A DNA stretch of 59,668 bases, from assembly GCA_040755755.1 (NCBI GenBank), contig JBFLZW010000060.1, forward strand, positions 1 through 59,668, read 5' to 3'. Shown here piece by piece: positions 26,011 to 34,984 of the stretch. The notes below the pieces were generated by a model. It saw only the letters and a list, made by a program, of their open reading frames with translations. It made no database searches and was not told where the DNA came from. Every line of letters starts with the position of its first letter. Within the stretch, counting starts at the first letter, position 1. Source of the DNA: a bacterium (GTDB lineage Bacteria; SZUA-182; DTGQ01). The position numbers were made by a program, and so were the translations under genes.

Positions 26011-26799
26011 ATGAAACTTTCTCAAGGCAAAACCTTAATTATCGGCATTCTTTGTTTATTGACGTTTACTTTGTCCAGCGGGACGGCAAAAGCGTATTAC
26101 GGCGGCCTGTATGGAATGGGATTGTACGGCGGCATGTACGGCCTCTACGGCGGGATGTATGGCGGGCTTTATGGTGGCCTGTATGGAATGGGATTGTACG
26201 GCGGCTATGGAATGTATGGCCTGTATGGCATGGGCCTGTACGGCGGCATGTACGGCCTCTACGGCGGGATGTACGGCGGGTTTAGTCCCTTTGGACTGCA
26301 AAATATGTACTATACTATTGACACAGGATCAGGGTTAAGTTATCAGGTACCCTTCCTGCAGATCGCTCCGCTTCTCGGTATAGCCGGGATGTATTCTGCC
26401 ATGTTCCCGTCCCTGTTTAATCCGGCTGCTGCACCGGCAGTGGCTGCAGAACAGGCTGGCTTCTGGCAGGGGCTGTGGTCCAACAACGTCTACTCCGGCC
26501 CCATGACTCTGAACCTGGCGGCGGATCCCCTGACCCAGGCCCTGAGTGGAACCGCACAATTGCTGACCAATTACAACCTTTCAGTATTGGTACCCGTTAC
26601 CGGCACCGCCCTGAACGGCCAGGTTCTTGTTTCCGGCACCGGAATCGGCATTGGCAGCCAGACCTTTGAGCTTGATATCAGCGGACTTTTGACCTCAACC
26701 ACAACCATGGGTGGAACGTATACGATCATTAATCTTGGCAGCAGCGCGGTTGTTGAGACAGGAACCATTAACCTGGCACTGTCTGCCCCGGTTATTTAA
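26011..26799 (+). CDS. exported Gly/Tyr-rich GLYG/GMYG-repeat protein (GY2)
   Basis: A 262-aa exported protein, paralogous in architecture to GY1 at 6033. The signal peptide is residues 1-28 (ends GTAKA). The mature protein begins AYYGG and continues for about 65 residues of GLYG, GMYG and MGLYGG units. A linker (about 95-145) follows. The C-terminal domain (about 150-262) begins FWQGLWSNNVYSGPMTLNL, aligning with IYYGSWTSVLTSTTNVMTMNL in GY1; later GTAQLL/GTAGLL and a terminal GT-rich beta region also match. The ATG follows GAGGGGA. The function is unknown; a self-assembling surface or matrix protein is the most natural guess. It stands alone between long non-coding stretches. Confidence 0.85.
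   Translation: MKLSQGKTLIIGILCLLTFTLSSGTAKAYYGGLYGMGLYGGMYGLYGGMYGGLYGGLYGMGLYGGYGMYGLYGMGLYGGMYGLYGGMYGGFSPFGLQNMYYTIDTGSGLSYQVPFLQIAPLLGIAGMYSAMFPSLFNPAAAPAVAAEQAGFWQGLWSNNVYSGPMTLNLAADPLTQALSGTAQLLTNYNLSVLVPVTGTALNGQVLVSGTGIGIGSQTFELDISGLLTSTTTMGGTYTIINLGSSAVVETGTINLALSAPVI
26104..26280 (+). repeat. 63-bp near-identical direct repeats inside GY2
   Basis: 26104-26166 and 26218-26280 differ at only a few, mostly synonymous, positions. They encode the same GLYGMGLYGGMYGLYGG-type block. This indicates recent expansion by duplication or slippage in the repeat domain. Confidence 0.8.
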
Positions 26800-27250
26800 T
26801 CGAATGTTCGTGAAAACCCTTCCTGACTGAGGCAGGCAAGGCACCGGCAAGGGAGGCGCGGTGCTGAAGTGGTACTGCCGCAATCAGGTTTGGGATCAGC
26901 AGGAGGCACAGCCGGAAGCCATACCAGGCTCTCTCCGCTGTGCCTCTGGTGTTTTCTCCTGTGCCTCTGTTATGTTCTGCAGTCAGTTTCTTCTGAAATA
27001 CTCTTCGGTGCAGCTTCCGGAAAATCGGAATTTTTTCATTTTTCCCCCTCTTTCTATCACTTACCCTCCCTGATCACCTGCTTTCTCACCGGCACGAGCC
27101 ACCGGATGCGGTCAATTTTGAAATAAATATCCTGTAAGAGAGCCTCTGTGCCGAAAAAGTAATTAAGAGGCTGAGGCTGTTGAACCCAAGCAATGAAGAT
27201 GCTGAAGCTGAACCTGAAGCGATACAGAGACCGAGAAGGATACCAAGACA
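26800..27250. other. 451-bp intergenic stretch
   Basis: No gene is seen. It holds two GTGCCTCTG-type repeat copies (about 26938-26968), related to repeats near 16450 and 29458. The AAGGATA site of the next gene stands at its end. Confidence 0.45.
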
Positions 27251-28558
27251 ATGCCGCTGAAGCCATTTTTTTCTCTCCTTGACGGTGCACTCAATTACGA
27301 TTGCTCATCCTGCAAGGCAGCCTGCTGCCGGGGCGGATATGGAACCGCTGTCATGCATGGCCGCGAATGGGCCAATCTGAAGCAGAAATACCCCCTCATC
27401 TCCTATTTCGCCATAGATCAGGGGAAATACATCTATCTTATTAATCATGCGCCCAAGTGCTTTTTCCTCAATAACCAGTACCTTTGCCAGATCGAACGGG
27501 AAAACAGCCGGATTGAAAAACCGCTCCAGTGCAGGATTTTCCCCTACCAGATCTGCGGGCGGGTCCAGGACAGGCCCTTCATCCGCGTGGGTCTGCTGTG
27601 CCCTTTCACCGTTCATGAAGGACTGGATGGCAATATCCGAAGCGAAAATTTTTACCGGGAAATCGAAGGTCCTCGTGTTGTCGAAAAGGCATATGATATC
27701 TTTGATACTCAACTGGAGAGTTTTCTCCCCGCTCCTCTCTCTCTGGAAACGAGCAGTATTGAATCCGCCCGCACGTATTTCCGGCAGGGAGATATTGAAG
27801 GATTTCTGACAGAGCAACTGGCTGCAAGCTCTGCTGTCCTCAGAGAAACAGGGCTCATCAGCGGACGGCCTGAGCTTTCTTCCCGCCTGATCATGGAAAA
27901 GCTGATTTCCCAGCAATGCCAATTCTTAGGTATTGATCCGGCAAGGCTTACGGTTGATAAAAAGATTATTGGCCGCTCTCTTATCAGCATCAGCCCTGTC
28001 CTGCGCTCTTCAATGCTGGAAAAACATCCCTATTTTCAGGTCGGCTACCTCCTGGCCCTTTATCTCTATTCTCTGATTTCAAATCAAATCCAGGATGACT
28101 CACTCACGGTCCAGACAATTGCCAGCATTAGTCTTCAATTAGGGACGAAACTCGAATACCTGGCCCTCTTCCCCTTTCTGATGACACCCAGGTGCAGCCC
28201 GGAGACTATTATCTCAAAGACCAGGAGCCTGCTCGATAAACACCCCGGCTCCAGGGAGGGACATTACCCTGGTGCAACCCTCCCTGATTACCCTGACAGT
28301 GCCGATCCGGAGGCCGGGGACAGAGGCCGTGCTCTCCTGGGTTTTGTAGAGGATATTCTCCAGGGTACGGCTTTCGGTTCTGCAGCCTGCCGGCACTTTG
28401 GCCCTCTGTGCGAATTCAGCAAGAATCAGGCTATTGAATATTATATCCACTATCTCTTACCCTTCTTCGTGCAAGCTTTTGACGAAGAGGCTTTCCTGAC
28501 CGGGAAAAAAGCAACCTCACTCTGCCGGAACCAGTTCGCTATTCCGTCCTGTCCGTGA
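27251..28558 (+). CDS. YkgJ-type cysteine-cluster protein
   Basis: A 435-aa protein. An N-terminal cysteine cluster of the YkgJ/FliB type is clear (C18, C21, C25, C26 in DCSSCKAACC), with further cysteines in PKCFFL, YLCQIE and LQCRIFPYQICG. The family is thought to bind zinc or iron-sulfur, and some members modify lysines of flagellin; the role here is unknown. The C-terminal 280 residues are helical and not recognised. The usual YkgJ protein is only about 120 aa, so this is an extended member. It converges on, and overlaps by 20 nt, the DUF2007 gene. Confidence 0.8.
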   Translation: MPLKPFFSLLDGALNYDCSSCKAACCRGGYGTAVMHGREWANLKQKYPLISYFAIDQGKYIYLINHAPKCFFLNNQYLCQIERENSRIEKPLQCRIFPYQICGRVQDRPFIRVGLLCPFTVHEGLDGNIRSENFYREIEGPRVVEKAYDIFDTQLESFLPAPLSLETSSIESARTYFRQGDIEGFLTEQLAASSAVLRETGLISGRPELSSRLIMEKLISQQCQFLGIDPARLTVDKKIIGRSLISISPVLRSSMLEKHPYFQVGYLLALYLYSLISNQIQDDSLTVQTIASISLQLGTKLEYLALFPFLMTPRCSPETIISKTRSLLDKHPGSREGHYPGATLPDYPDSADPEAGDRGRALLGFVEDILQGTAFGSAACRHFGPLCEFSKNQAIEYYIHYLLPFFVQAFDEEAFLTGKKATSLCRNQFAIPSCP

Positions 28559-28784
28559 GATAGTCCTGAAGTATCTGCTTTCCTGTTTCAACTTCAGTCA
28601 TCGGCACCATGATCTTAACTTCGCCCAACTGACCGATATCAAAAGGAAACTGAGCCACGCGGGAAGACCTGAGGAGACAGAAAATCCCTTCTGACTCCAG
28701 GAGCCCTTTGATAATCCTGGCTTCGTATTCACTGGTGGTAGCGTATATCTCTACCCATTTCTGGCTGCTCTTTTCATCAGCCAT
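28539..28784 (-). CDS. DUF2007 (putative signal-transducing) protein
   Basis: An 81-aa protein of the DUF2007 family, with the pattern WVEIYATTSEYEARIIKGLLESEGI near the start and VKIMVPMTEVETGKQIL at the end. The family is PII-like in size and fold, but its role is not known. Its 3' end overlaps the YkgJ-type gene by 20 nt, tail to tail. Confidence 0.85.
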   Translation of the reverse strand: MADEKSSQKWVEIYATTSEYEARIIKGLLESEGIFCLLRSSRVAQFPFDIGQLGEVKIMVPMTEVETGKQILQDYLTDRTE

Positions 28785-28866
28785 TTTTGCTGTCCCCCAA
28801 TTTTTTCTGGCTTCATGGCAGTCGGCTGCGCTTTCATGGCAGTTGACTGCACATGAATCAATTTGC

Positions 28867-29382
28867 TTATATGATCTTTACGCCTAATACCGTTTCCATC
28901 TGCTTCAAGGCAAAGTGCTGGATTTCAGAGCTGCTGAAGGAGGCCACGCCCTGGGCAGGCACTCTGACGGTATAGTCCCGCTCCCGCAATCCTGCTGCGG
29001 TAAAAAGGATACTGATATCCGTGCATATGCCCATAATAATTACAGTATCAACATCGAGCTTTTGCAAAATATCCTCCAGGCCGGTCTGATAAAGACCGCT
29101 GAACCTTGCTTTAGGCACGATAATTCCCGGATAAGGCCGCAGCTCCTCGATCAGTTCCGTTTCTTCGGTTCCTTCGATGCAATGGGGAGGAAGCATCTGA
29201 AATTCCTTATCGTCCGGAGCATGATGGTCGCACAGGTAGATAACCGGAAGATGGGAATACATTTTCAGAAATTCGGCCACATAGGGAATAATCTCCCTCA
29301 CCTTGTCTCCACAATAGAGAGGGAATCCCTCCAGAAAAAATCCCTTGACCATGTCAATCACCAAAATCGCCTCAGTATTCAT
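28867..29382 (-). CDS. isochorismatase-family cysteine hydrolase
   Basis: A 171-aa isochorismatase/nicotinamidase-fold hydrolase. The catalytic triad is probably Asp in AILVIDMVKGF, Lys in IIVPKARFSG and Cys in IIMGICTDISIL. The start at 29382 begins MNTEAILVIDMV, the usual N-terminus; an upstream in-frame start would add ten residues. Nicotinamidase (NAD salvage) is the commonest activity of this size class, but the substrate is not determined. Monocistronic. Confidence 0.88.
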   Translation of the reverse strand: MNTEAILVIDMVKGFFLEGFPLYCGDKVREIIPYVAEFLKMYSHLPVIYLCDHHAPDDKEFQMLPPHCIEGTEETELIEELRPYPGIIVPKARFSGLYQTGLEDILQKLDVDTVIIMGICTDISILFTAAGLRERDYTVRVPAQGVASFSSSEIQHFALKQMETVLGVKII

Positions 29383-29521
29383 CTCAATAATCCTTCTATA
29401 GCAAATTGTCAAAACTCAAAAAAGCCTCTCAACCGGGCACAACGGTTTTCACCCGGTGTTTTTCTCTGTGCCTCTGTGTCTTGAGTGGTGTCCTTTGCCT
29501 TTTGCCTTTTGGCAGTAACTC

Positions 29522-31687
29522 CTAAAATCCCAGCTCGCCCAGAGATTCAAGACCCAGCGTAAAATTCCACCGCTGTCCGTCAAACCTCTGGATGTAGCCC
29601 AACCGAAGGGACCAGCAGCTTCCCTGATAGGTAAGGCTGTATTGGTTCTCGACCACTGATCCATTCTCAAGATCGTAGTAAAGAGTCACCTTTCCCATGA
29701 GTCGGGAAGGTAAAATCCGGAGCGGCAAACCGGATTGCACGCTTCCCTGGATAAGGTTGATGCTTTGATCCTGAACGATCCCGTGCTCTTCATCACTGAT
29801 CTTCTCAAGATGGTTATACCGCCAGCCGAGACTGGCAAATTCCTGAGAGGATCCATATAACCAGCGGACATCCGTCAGCCGCATCTGCCCTGCATCGCAA
29901 TTGTAGCCGTACTTGAGCTCAAACTGGCTCCCTGTGCCGCTGCTTTTGGGATGAAAGGGGCAGGAAGATGCTTCAACCTCAAAATCCGTGAATCCGGCCT
30001 CGCTCCCCTGCCATCCTCCCTGGCTTTCCCGGCCTTCCCGGTATGGTGACGGATAGCTTCTCCGAAAACCGTATTTTTGCCGGATAATCAAGCTCAGCCA
30101 CTCCCACTCTGCCTGGCTGCTCCGGTTTTCGGTTGCGGGCTCGATCTCCCATACCCGGTTAATCACCGAGAAGGAAAGCTCCCGGTTTTCTCCCAGCCGA
30201 TCGATGTGATCGAGGCCGAAAATTGCCTGATCTTCATCATGTCCGCTCCTGTGCCGGTCCATGGTCTCATAGACCAGATTGAGCTGAGGATACAGGTTGT
30301 GGTCCAGCCGTCCGGAAAAACTCCGGTAGAATTTGGGGCCGGTAAGGTCCAGACCACCGCCGTACAGGCTTCGGGTGGTTACAGCTTCCTGATCATCCTG
30401 AAAGTAATATGTCCTCCGGTAAAAAAGAGAAGGAGTCAGCGTGTACAGCCTGCCGGTGAAGGAAGAGAAAATCCGGGGAGAAAAGTCAGCCCTGTAGGCC
30501 CGCATCAGGGATTTTTGCCGGGAATCAACGACCCGTAAATTGGCCCAGGAGGACTCCCACTGCACGAAAAGGGGAAGATGGGCATAGGACCGGAGCCTGG
30601 TCGAAAAGCTGACCTGCGGGATTGTGCGGAAATAGATATTCGACCCTTCCTGCAAAAAGGTGGTCTGGTCAGCCAGAATCCTGGCTTCCCAGGGATCTGC
30701 GGCTGTCTCCACAAAGGCCCGTGATTCCAGAAACTGGCTGTATCGCTGCTTGATCTCCTGCCGGAAATCCCGGTAATAGTCATCATCGCTCATGGCATGC
30801 ACATCAGCCACAGCCCGGACGCGGGAGGCAAAAACCTGCTGAAACTGCAAAGATGCATCTCCCCGCTGCCGGCCCCTGTGCCGGTCGTAGATTCCATACA
30901 GCCGCAGACGGCCGAAATCCGATCCGGTGAGGCTATAGCGGTACTCCAGCCCGGTCCCGACTCCCCGTGTTTCATAGTAATCGATTGGAAACCCCAGGTC
31001 GGTCCAGTCGCGGAGCGGCAGGTAAAAATAATTCTGCACAAAGACCCCAAGGCCGCTCGACCGCCCAAAGTCCGGAGTCAAAAATCCCGGAGCTTTTTCC
31101 TGATTAATCGGAAACCAGAAGTACGGCAAATAAAGCACCGGCGTGTCCTTGACTCGAAAAAAAATGTTCCTCAACATGGCAGAGTGCCCGATTTCAACAT
31201 CTCCCCGGGAGAAGGAAATTTTCCAGACCGGATCGTTCGGATCACAGGCAGTATAGACAGCGCGGGTAACGACGATTTTCTCCCGCGACACCTGCCCGAT
31301 CTCTTCGGCGGTGAAATAGTATGAGGGCTCGACAAGGACATGGCTGTCGTAAACGCTGAAAAGACGGGAATTGAGATCGAACTTCAGAGAGCCGCTTTGG
31401 ATCTGAAAGCCGCGGCCCGGAGAAAGGCGTACATTCCTGCGCGCTTTCAGTACCTTTTCGGGAACCGAGAATTCGATTTCCTCGGAAGTAAAGGCCAGTT
31501 CTCCGTATCGGACCTGAATGTTCCCATCACCCCTGATCCGCTCTCCCTGCTTATCAAACTCCAGATGATCGGCCAGAATGGAAATTTCATCGGCCTGTGG
31601 AGCTTCCCGGGCCAATCCTGAAGAGGAAAAAGCCCACAGGGAAAAAAGGACCATAATCAAGGTCAGGGTACCACGCCTACAGTGCAT
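29522..31687 (-). CDS. lptD: LPS-assembly outer-membrane protein LptD
   Basis: A 721-aa LptD (OstA/Imp). Residues 1-26 are a signal peptide (the ATG at 31687 overlaps folC by 11 nt). An OstA/LptA-like beta-jellyroll domain follows (about 30-140: ISILADHLEFDKQGERIRGDGNIQV). The remainder is a beta-barrel with the conserved ACDPNDPVWKISFSRG and TPVLYLPYFWFPIN motifs and a barrel ending in SWSLRLGY-like strands. The conserved disulfide cysteines of E. coli LptD are not evident beyond a few Cys. It inserts LPS at the outer membrane, so the organism should have an LPS-type envelope. Last gene of accD-folC-lptD. Confidence 0.9.
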   Translation of the reverse strand: MHCRRGTLTLIMVLFSLWAFSSSGLAREAPQADEISILADHLEFDKQGERIRGDGNIQVRYGELAFTSEEIEFSVPEKVLKARRNVRLSPGRGFQIQSGSLKFDLNSRLFSVYDSHVLVEPSYYFTAEEIGQVSREKIVVTRAVYTACDPNDPVWKISFSRGDVEIGHSAMLRNIFFRVKDTPVLYLPYFWFPINQEKAPGFLTPDFGRSSGLGVFVQNYFYLPLRDWTDLGFPIDYYETRGVGTGLEYRYSLTGSDFGRLRLYGIYDRHRGRQRGDASLQFQQVFASRVRAVADVHAMSDDDYYRDFRQEIKQRYSQFLESRAFVETAADPWEARILADQTTFLQEGSNIYFRTIPQVSFSTRLRSYAHLPLFVQWESSWANLRVVDSRQKSLMRAYRADFSPRIFSSFTGRLYTLTPSLFYRRTYYFQDDQEAVTTRSLYGGGLDLTGPKFYRSFSGRLDHNLYPQLNLVYETMDRHRSGHDEDQAIFGLDHIDRLGENRELSFSVINRVWEIEPATENRSSQAEWEWLSLIIRQKYGFRRSYPSPYREGRESQGGWQGSEAGFTDFEVEASSCPFHPKSSGTGSQFELKYGYNCDAGQMRLTDVRWLYGSSQEFASLGWRYNHLEKISDEEHGIVQDQSINLIQGSVQSGLPLRILPSRLMGKVTLYYDLENGSVVENQYSLTYQGSCWSLRLGYIQRFDGQRWNFTLGLESLGELGF

Positions 31688-33029
31688 CCAGGAATACCTT
31701 GGCCTCCCCAACCGTATACAACGAGCCGCTCAGACAGATGAGGTCACCGGGGGCAGCCATTGCCCTGGCCATAGATATGGCTTCAGGGATGCCGGCGGCC
31801 GTTGAGACACGTCCCCAGTCCGGGATCAGAGCCCTGGAAGCTAAAATATTCATGATCTCCTGCGCTGATGCGGCCCGATCGATCTGAGGCCGGGTCAGAA
31901 TAAGCCGGTCGGCAAGTGGAACCAGTTCCTGACAGATTCCGCCGATCTCCTTGTCCTTCATGATGCCTAAGACGAGAATCAGGCGGGGAAAGGCCAGACT
32001 TTCAAGAAGCCGGGCCAGTTGCCTGGCGCCAGCCGGATTGTGGGCACCATCGAGCATAATGGCGGGCGATCCGGGATAAACCTGCGCTCTGCCCGGCCAC
32101 CTGGTGACAGCCAGCCCCCGTGCGATCTGGGCCGCAGATATACCGGCGGACAGCGACCGGCTCAAGGTTTGAATTGCCGCCAGGACGATCAGGGTATTTT
32201 GAATCTGGTGGTTCCCGATCAGCGGGATCGAAAACCGCTGCCAGGAGGAGGCGTCAGCATCATTCCAGGCCAGAGGCAAGGTGACAGCAGGCCAGGCAAC
32301 CTCAAATTCCTGCCCCTCAAGGCCCTGACTGACCGCCCTGACAACGGAAGGCGAGGGGCAAGGCACACGTATCATTTCCGCTCCCCTCGCGCGGCATATC
32401 TCTGCCAGGAGTTGTACAACTTCCGGCTGCTGAGCTCCGGTGACGAGCGGTATTCCTTCCTTGATTATCCCTGCCTTTTCACGGGCAATATCCAGCAGCG
32501 TGTTGCCCAGATACTGCTGATGGTCCAGATCGATTGTCGTAATGATGCTGAGCAGGGGCCGGATGACATTGGTGGCGTCAAGCCTTCCTCCCATGCCTGT
32601 CTCCATGACCGCACAATCAACCTGCTGCTCGGCGAAATAAGCCAGAGCCATGACCGTCACTACCTCGAAAAAGGTCGGATGAGCGGACCGAAAATCACCC
32701 TCACGGATAGCCTGTCGGATCTTTTCGGTCAGGCGCACCACTTCCGGTTGGGAAATCGGAAGGCCGTTGATCGAGATACGCTCGGTAAAATCCACCAGAT
32801 GCGGCGAGGTGTAGAGCCCCACCCGGTATCCGGCGGCCTGCAGCACCGAGGAGATCATCGAACAGGTAGAGCCTTTCCCATTCGTGCCAGCTACATGAAC
32901 GGTCCTGATCTTCTGGTGCGGGTTGCCAAAATAACTTAATAAAGACAACGTGTTCTGTAAACCAAACTTGATTCCTATCGGCTGGAGATCATAGAGATAT
33001 TTTATGGTCTGATCATACAACGGCGTCAT
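31677..33029 (-). CDS. folC: bifunctional folylpolyglutamate / dihydrofolate synthase
   Basis: A 450-aa FolC, adding glutamate to folates and, in bifunctional forms, to dihydropteroate. The ATP site is HVAGTNGKGSTCSM, the Mg/loop region is GGRLDATN, and the C-terminal half has MLDGAHNPAGARQL. I chose the ATG at 33029 because it lies 1 nt after the accD stop and gives the usual N-terminus (MTPLYDQTIKYLYDLQ). In-frame starts up to 33068 would overlap accD. It is translationally coupled to accD upstream and lptD downstream. Confidence 0.95.
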   Translation of the reverse strand: MTPLYDQTIKYLYDLQPIGIKFGLQNTLSLLSYFGNPHQKIRTVHVAGTNGKGSTCSMISSVLQAAGYRVGLYTSPHLVDFTERISINGLPISQPEVVRLTEKIRQAIREGDFRSAHPTFFEVVTVMALAYFAEQQVDCAVMETGMGGRLDATNVIRPLLSIITTIDLDHQQYLGNTLLDIAREKAGIIKEGIPLVTGAQQPEVVQLLAEICRARGAEMIRVPCPSPSVVRAVSQGLEGQEFEVAWPAVTLPLAWNDADASSWQRFSIPLIGNHQIQNTLIVLAAIQTLSRSLSAGISAAQIARGLAVTRWPGRAQVYPGSPAIMLDGAHNPAGARQLARLLESLAFPRLILVLGIMKDKEIGGICQELVPLADRLILTRPQIDRAASAQEIMNILASRALIPDWGRVSTAAGIPEAISMARAMAAPGDLICLSGSLYTVGEAKVFLDAL

Positions 33030-33030
33030 G

Positions 33031-33960
33031 TCACTGCTGGCCATTTGATCTTGCATTATTGCTGCCAAGGTTAAAAAAGCTCATGATTTTGATGAGCGTA
33101 GGCCGCATTTCTCTCCGGTCAACGATCATGTCAATCATTCCATGAGTCAGAAGAAATTCCGCTGTCTGGAACCCCGACGGCAGTTCCTGGCCGATCGTCT
33201 GCTCGATTACCCGCTGCCCGGCAAAGCCGATCATGGCCTTCGGTTCCGAAATAATGATATCGCCCAGCATGGCAAAACTGGCCGAAACTCCTCCGGTCGT
33301 AGGATCGGTAAGGATAGAGATGAACGGCAGCCCCGCCTCAGCCAGTTTACCGGCAGCGGCGCTTGTCTTGGCCATCTGCATGAGGGAAAGAATCCCCTCC
33401 TGCATCCTGGCTCCTCCGGAACAGGCAATGGTGATCAGCGGAATTTTCTCAGCCAGGCACTTTTCCGCGCCGCGGACAATTTTTTCTCCAACCACCGAGG
33501 CCATGCTTCCGCCCATAAATCCGAACTCCATGGCGCAGATCACTACCCGATAGCCTCCGATAGTTCCCTCACTGCTGATTATGGCATCTTTGAGTCCGGT
33601 AAGAGAAGCATATTCCCTGAGGCGGTCACGGTATTTTTTCCGGTCGCGGAATTTCAAAGGGTCCATAGGTTGAAGGTGTTCATCGAAAATTCTGTACCCC
33701 CCCTCATCATAGAGCAGAGAGAGTCTTTTTCTGGCACTGATGTAAAAGTGATATTGGCATTTCGGACAAATATCGAAGTTACGTTCGACCTCTTTTTTAT
33801 AAATGATTTCCTTGCAGTTTTTGCAGCGAACCCAGAGTCCCTGCGGTATTTGCAGCTTTTTATTCTCAATTTTTTCTTTTGGTTTATTTTCTCTTTTAAA
33901 CCACACAAGATTTCTCCATAGTTCTGAAAGACCTGTGGCCGGCCAGAGCGAATGATCCAT
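33031..33960 (-). CDS. accD: acetyl-CoA carboxylase carboxyltransferase subunit beta
   Basis: A 309-aa AccD, the beta subunit of the carboxyltransferase that makes malonyl-CoA for fatty acid synthesis. An N-terminal zinc ribbon has Cys46, Cys49, Cys65 and Cys68. The crotonase-fold part shows [19 protein letters not shown] and [15 protein letters not shown], followed by [14 protein letters not shown]. The length matches the family. First gene of the accD-folC-lptD operon, with a near-consensus promoter upstream. Confidence 0.97.
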   Translation of the reverse strand: MDHSLWPATGLSELWRNLVWFKRENKPKEKIENKKLQIPQGLWVRCKNCKEIIYKKEVERNFDICPKCQYHFYISARKRLSLLYDEGGYRIFDEHLQPMDPLKFRDRKKYRDRLREYASLTGLKDAIISSEGTIGGYRVVICAMEFGFMGGSMASVVGEKIVRGAEKCLAEKIPLITIACSGGARMQEGILSLMQMAKTSAAAGKLAEAGLPFISILTDPTTGGVSASFAMLGDIIISEPKAMIGFAGQRVIEQTIGQELPSGFQTAEFLLTHGMIDMIVDRREMRPTLIKIMSFFNLGSNNARSNGQQ

Positions 33961-34032
33961 GCTATCCCCTACCCCTTAAAATTCCAACTGCTCAGGCTGA
34001 CTGCTAAACAACCAACAGGTAAGGCAATCGTA

Positions 34033-34061
34033 ATCATAATCATTCCTTAAAATCTTGTCAA
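34033..34061 (-). promoter_or_regulatory. sigma70 promoter of accD-folC-lptD
   Basis: On the minus strand TTGACA (34056-34061), a 17-nt spacer and TATGAT (34033-34038) give a near-consensus promoter about 75 nt before the accD start. Confidence 0.75.
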
Positions 34062-34240
34062 GGACTTGGGAATTTCGAAAATATAAAGCTGCCGAAGAAT
34101 TTAGCAAAAAAAGTCAAGCTTTTTTCGACCACACAATAGCCTGAGCTCCAGTTATCATTAAAAACTCAGGAAAAACAGCTCAAATCAATTTTGTTACTCT
34201 TCGGAAATAAGGACTAAAAAAAACGATAGGATAAATCGCA

Positions 34241-34519
34241 TTACGGATTGAGGGGTTCTGATATTATGAGATCAGCTTTAGTCTTTTGATGTCTCCTTAC
34301 AGTCCAGCGGGCTTGAACTTCAATCATACTTCTCAATATCTTCGGTGTGTATGTATCTGAGAGATGATGAAAAGAAACTGTCACCAGGCGACCATCCGGG
34401 TGACGATATTGCTGATGAGAACCGCTTTGCCGTTCCAAAACAAAGCTATCTTTTTCTCAAGCTCTTATTATCTGCCTGGCAGTCAGACTTCTTAATCTGC
34501 TCAAGTCAATTCCACTCAT
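34241..34519 (-). pseudogene. hicA toxin broken by an in-frame stop
   Basis: Reading from the ATG at 34519 gives MSGIDLSRLRSLTARQIIRA, then TGA (34457-34459), then in the same frame EKDSFVLERQSGSHQQYRHP and the rest of a HicA-type mRNA interferase (about 92 codons in all). The catalytic His region (GSHQQYRHPDGR) is intact. The stop stands where Leu is expected (one base from TTA). The ATG overlaps the hicB stop (ATGA), as in living hicBA operons. A downstream TTG at 34436-34438 could start a truncated product. Confidence 0.75.
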
Positions 34520-34766
34520 AAGCCAACAGTAACAGCAACCAAAGGTTCAGGGAAAACCATCACCTCGTCTTTGGGTTCTTCAGGAATAGCCTCTTTATGC
34601 TCAACCATACTTTCGACAACCATCCGTACTACTTCCTGAATATTCTTCAAGGCATCCTCTTTACTATAGCCCCACGTAGCAGCTCCTCTTTTTCCAGTAA
34701 TGGACAATAAGCAAACCAGCGGTCTTCATCTGGTTCAACTGCGATCTTAAAAGCGTATGTTTTCAT
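34516..34766 (-). pseudogene. hicB antitoxin broken by a frameshift
   Basis: From the ATG at 34766 the frame reads MKTYAFKIAVEPDEDRWFAY, then CPLLEK. The conserved continuation (RGAATWGYSKEDALKNIQEV...PEPLVAVTVGL) is in another frame. The shift falls at an A5 run on the coding strand (34689-34693); one extra A would restore it. This is a HicB-type antitoxin partner of the downstream hicA. Confidence 0.75.
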
Positions 34767-34984
34767 TTTGATACCCTTCCACCATCAATGTTAATGTTTA
34801 ACTTTTCTGAGAGCGTCGCTACTTAAAGTATAGGAAACTCAGAGGAATTGTCAAATTTAAACTTGTGCAGCCAGTTTTTCCCCATTTCCCCTGCCACAGG
34901 GGTTTGCTGTTTCTCGAGAGGAAGGGTGGGAATAACCATCACCCCCACCCAACCTCTCACGTAAACCCGCATCTTATTATCCAG
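34767..34984. repeat. intergenic region holding the inverted GGTGGGGGTGA repeat
   Basis: Bases 34930-34950 are the exact reverse complement of 13643-13663. The rest of this gap shows nothing recognisable. Confidence 0.55.

Noticed and set aside
26104-26280. CRISPR-like array from regular repeats
   Set aside because: The repeats are codons of the GMYG block in an open reading frame, with no unique spacers.
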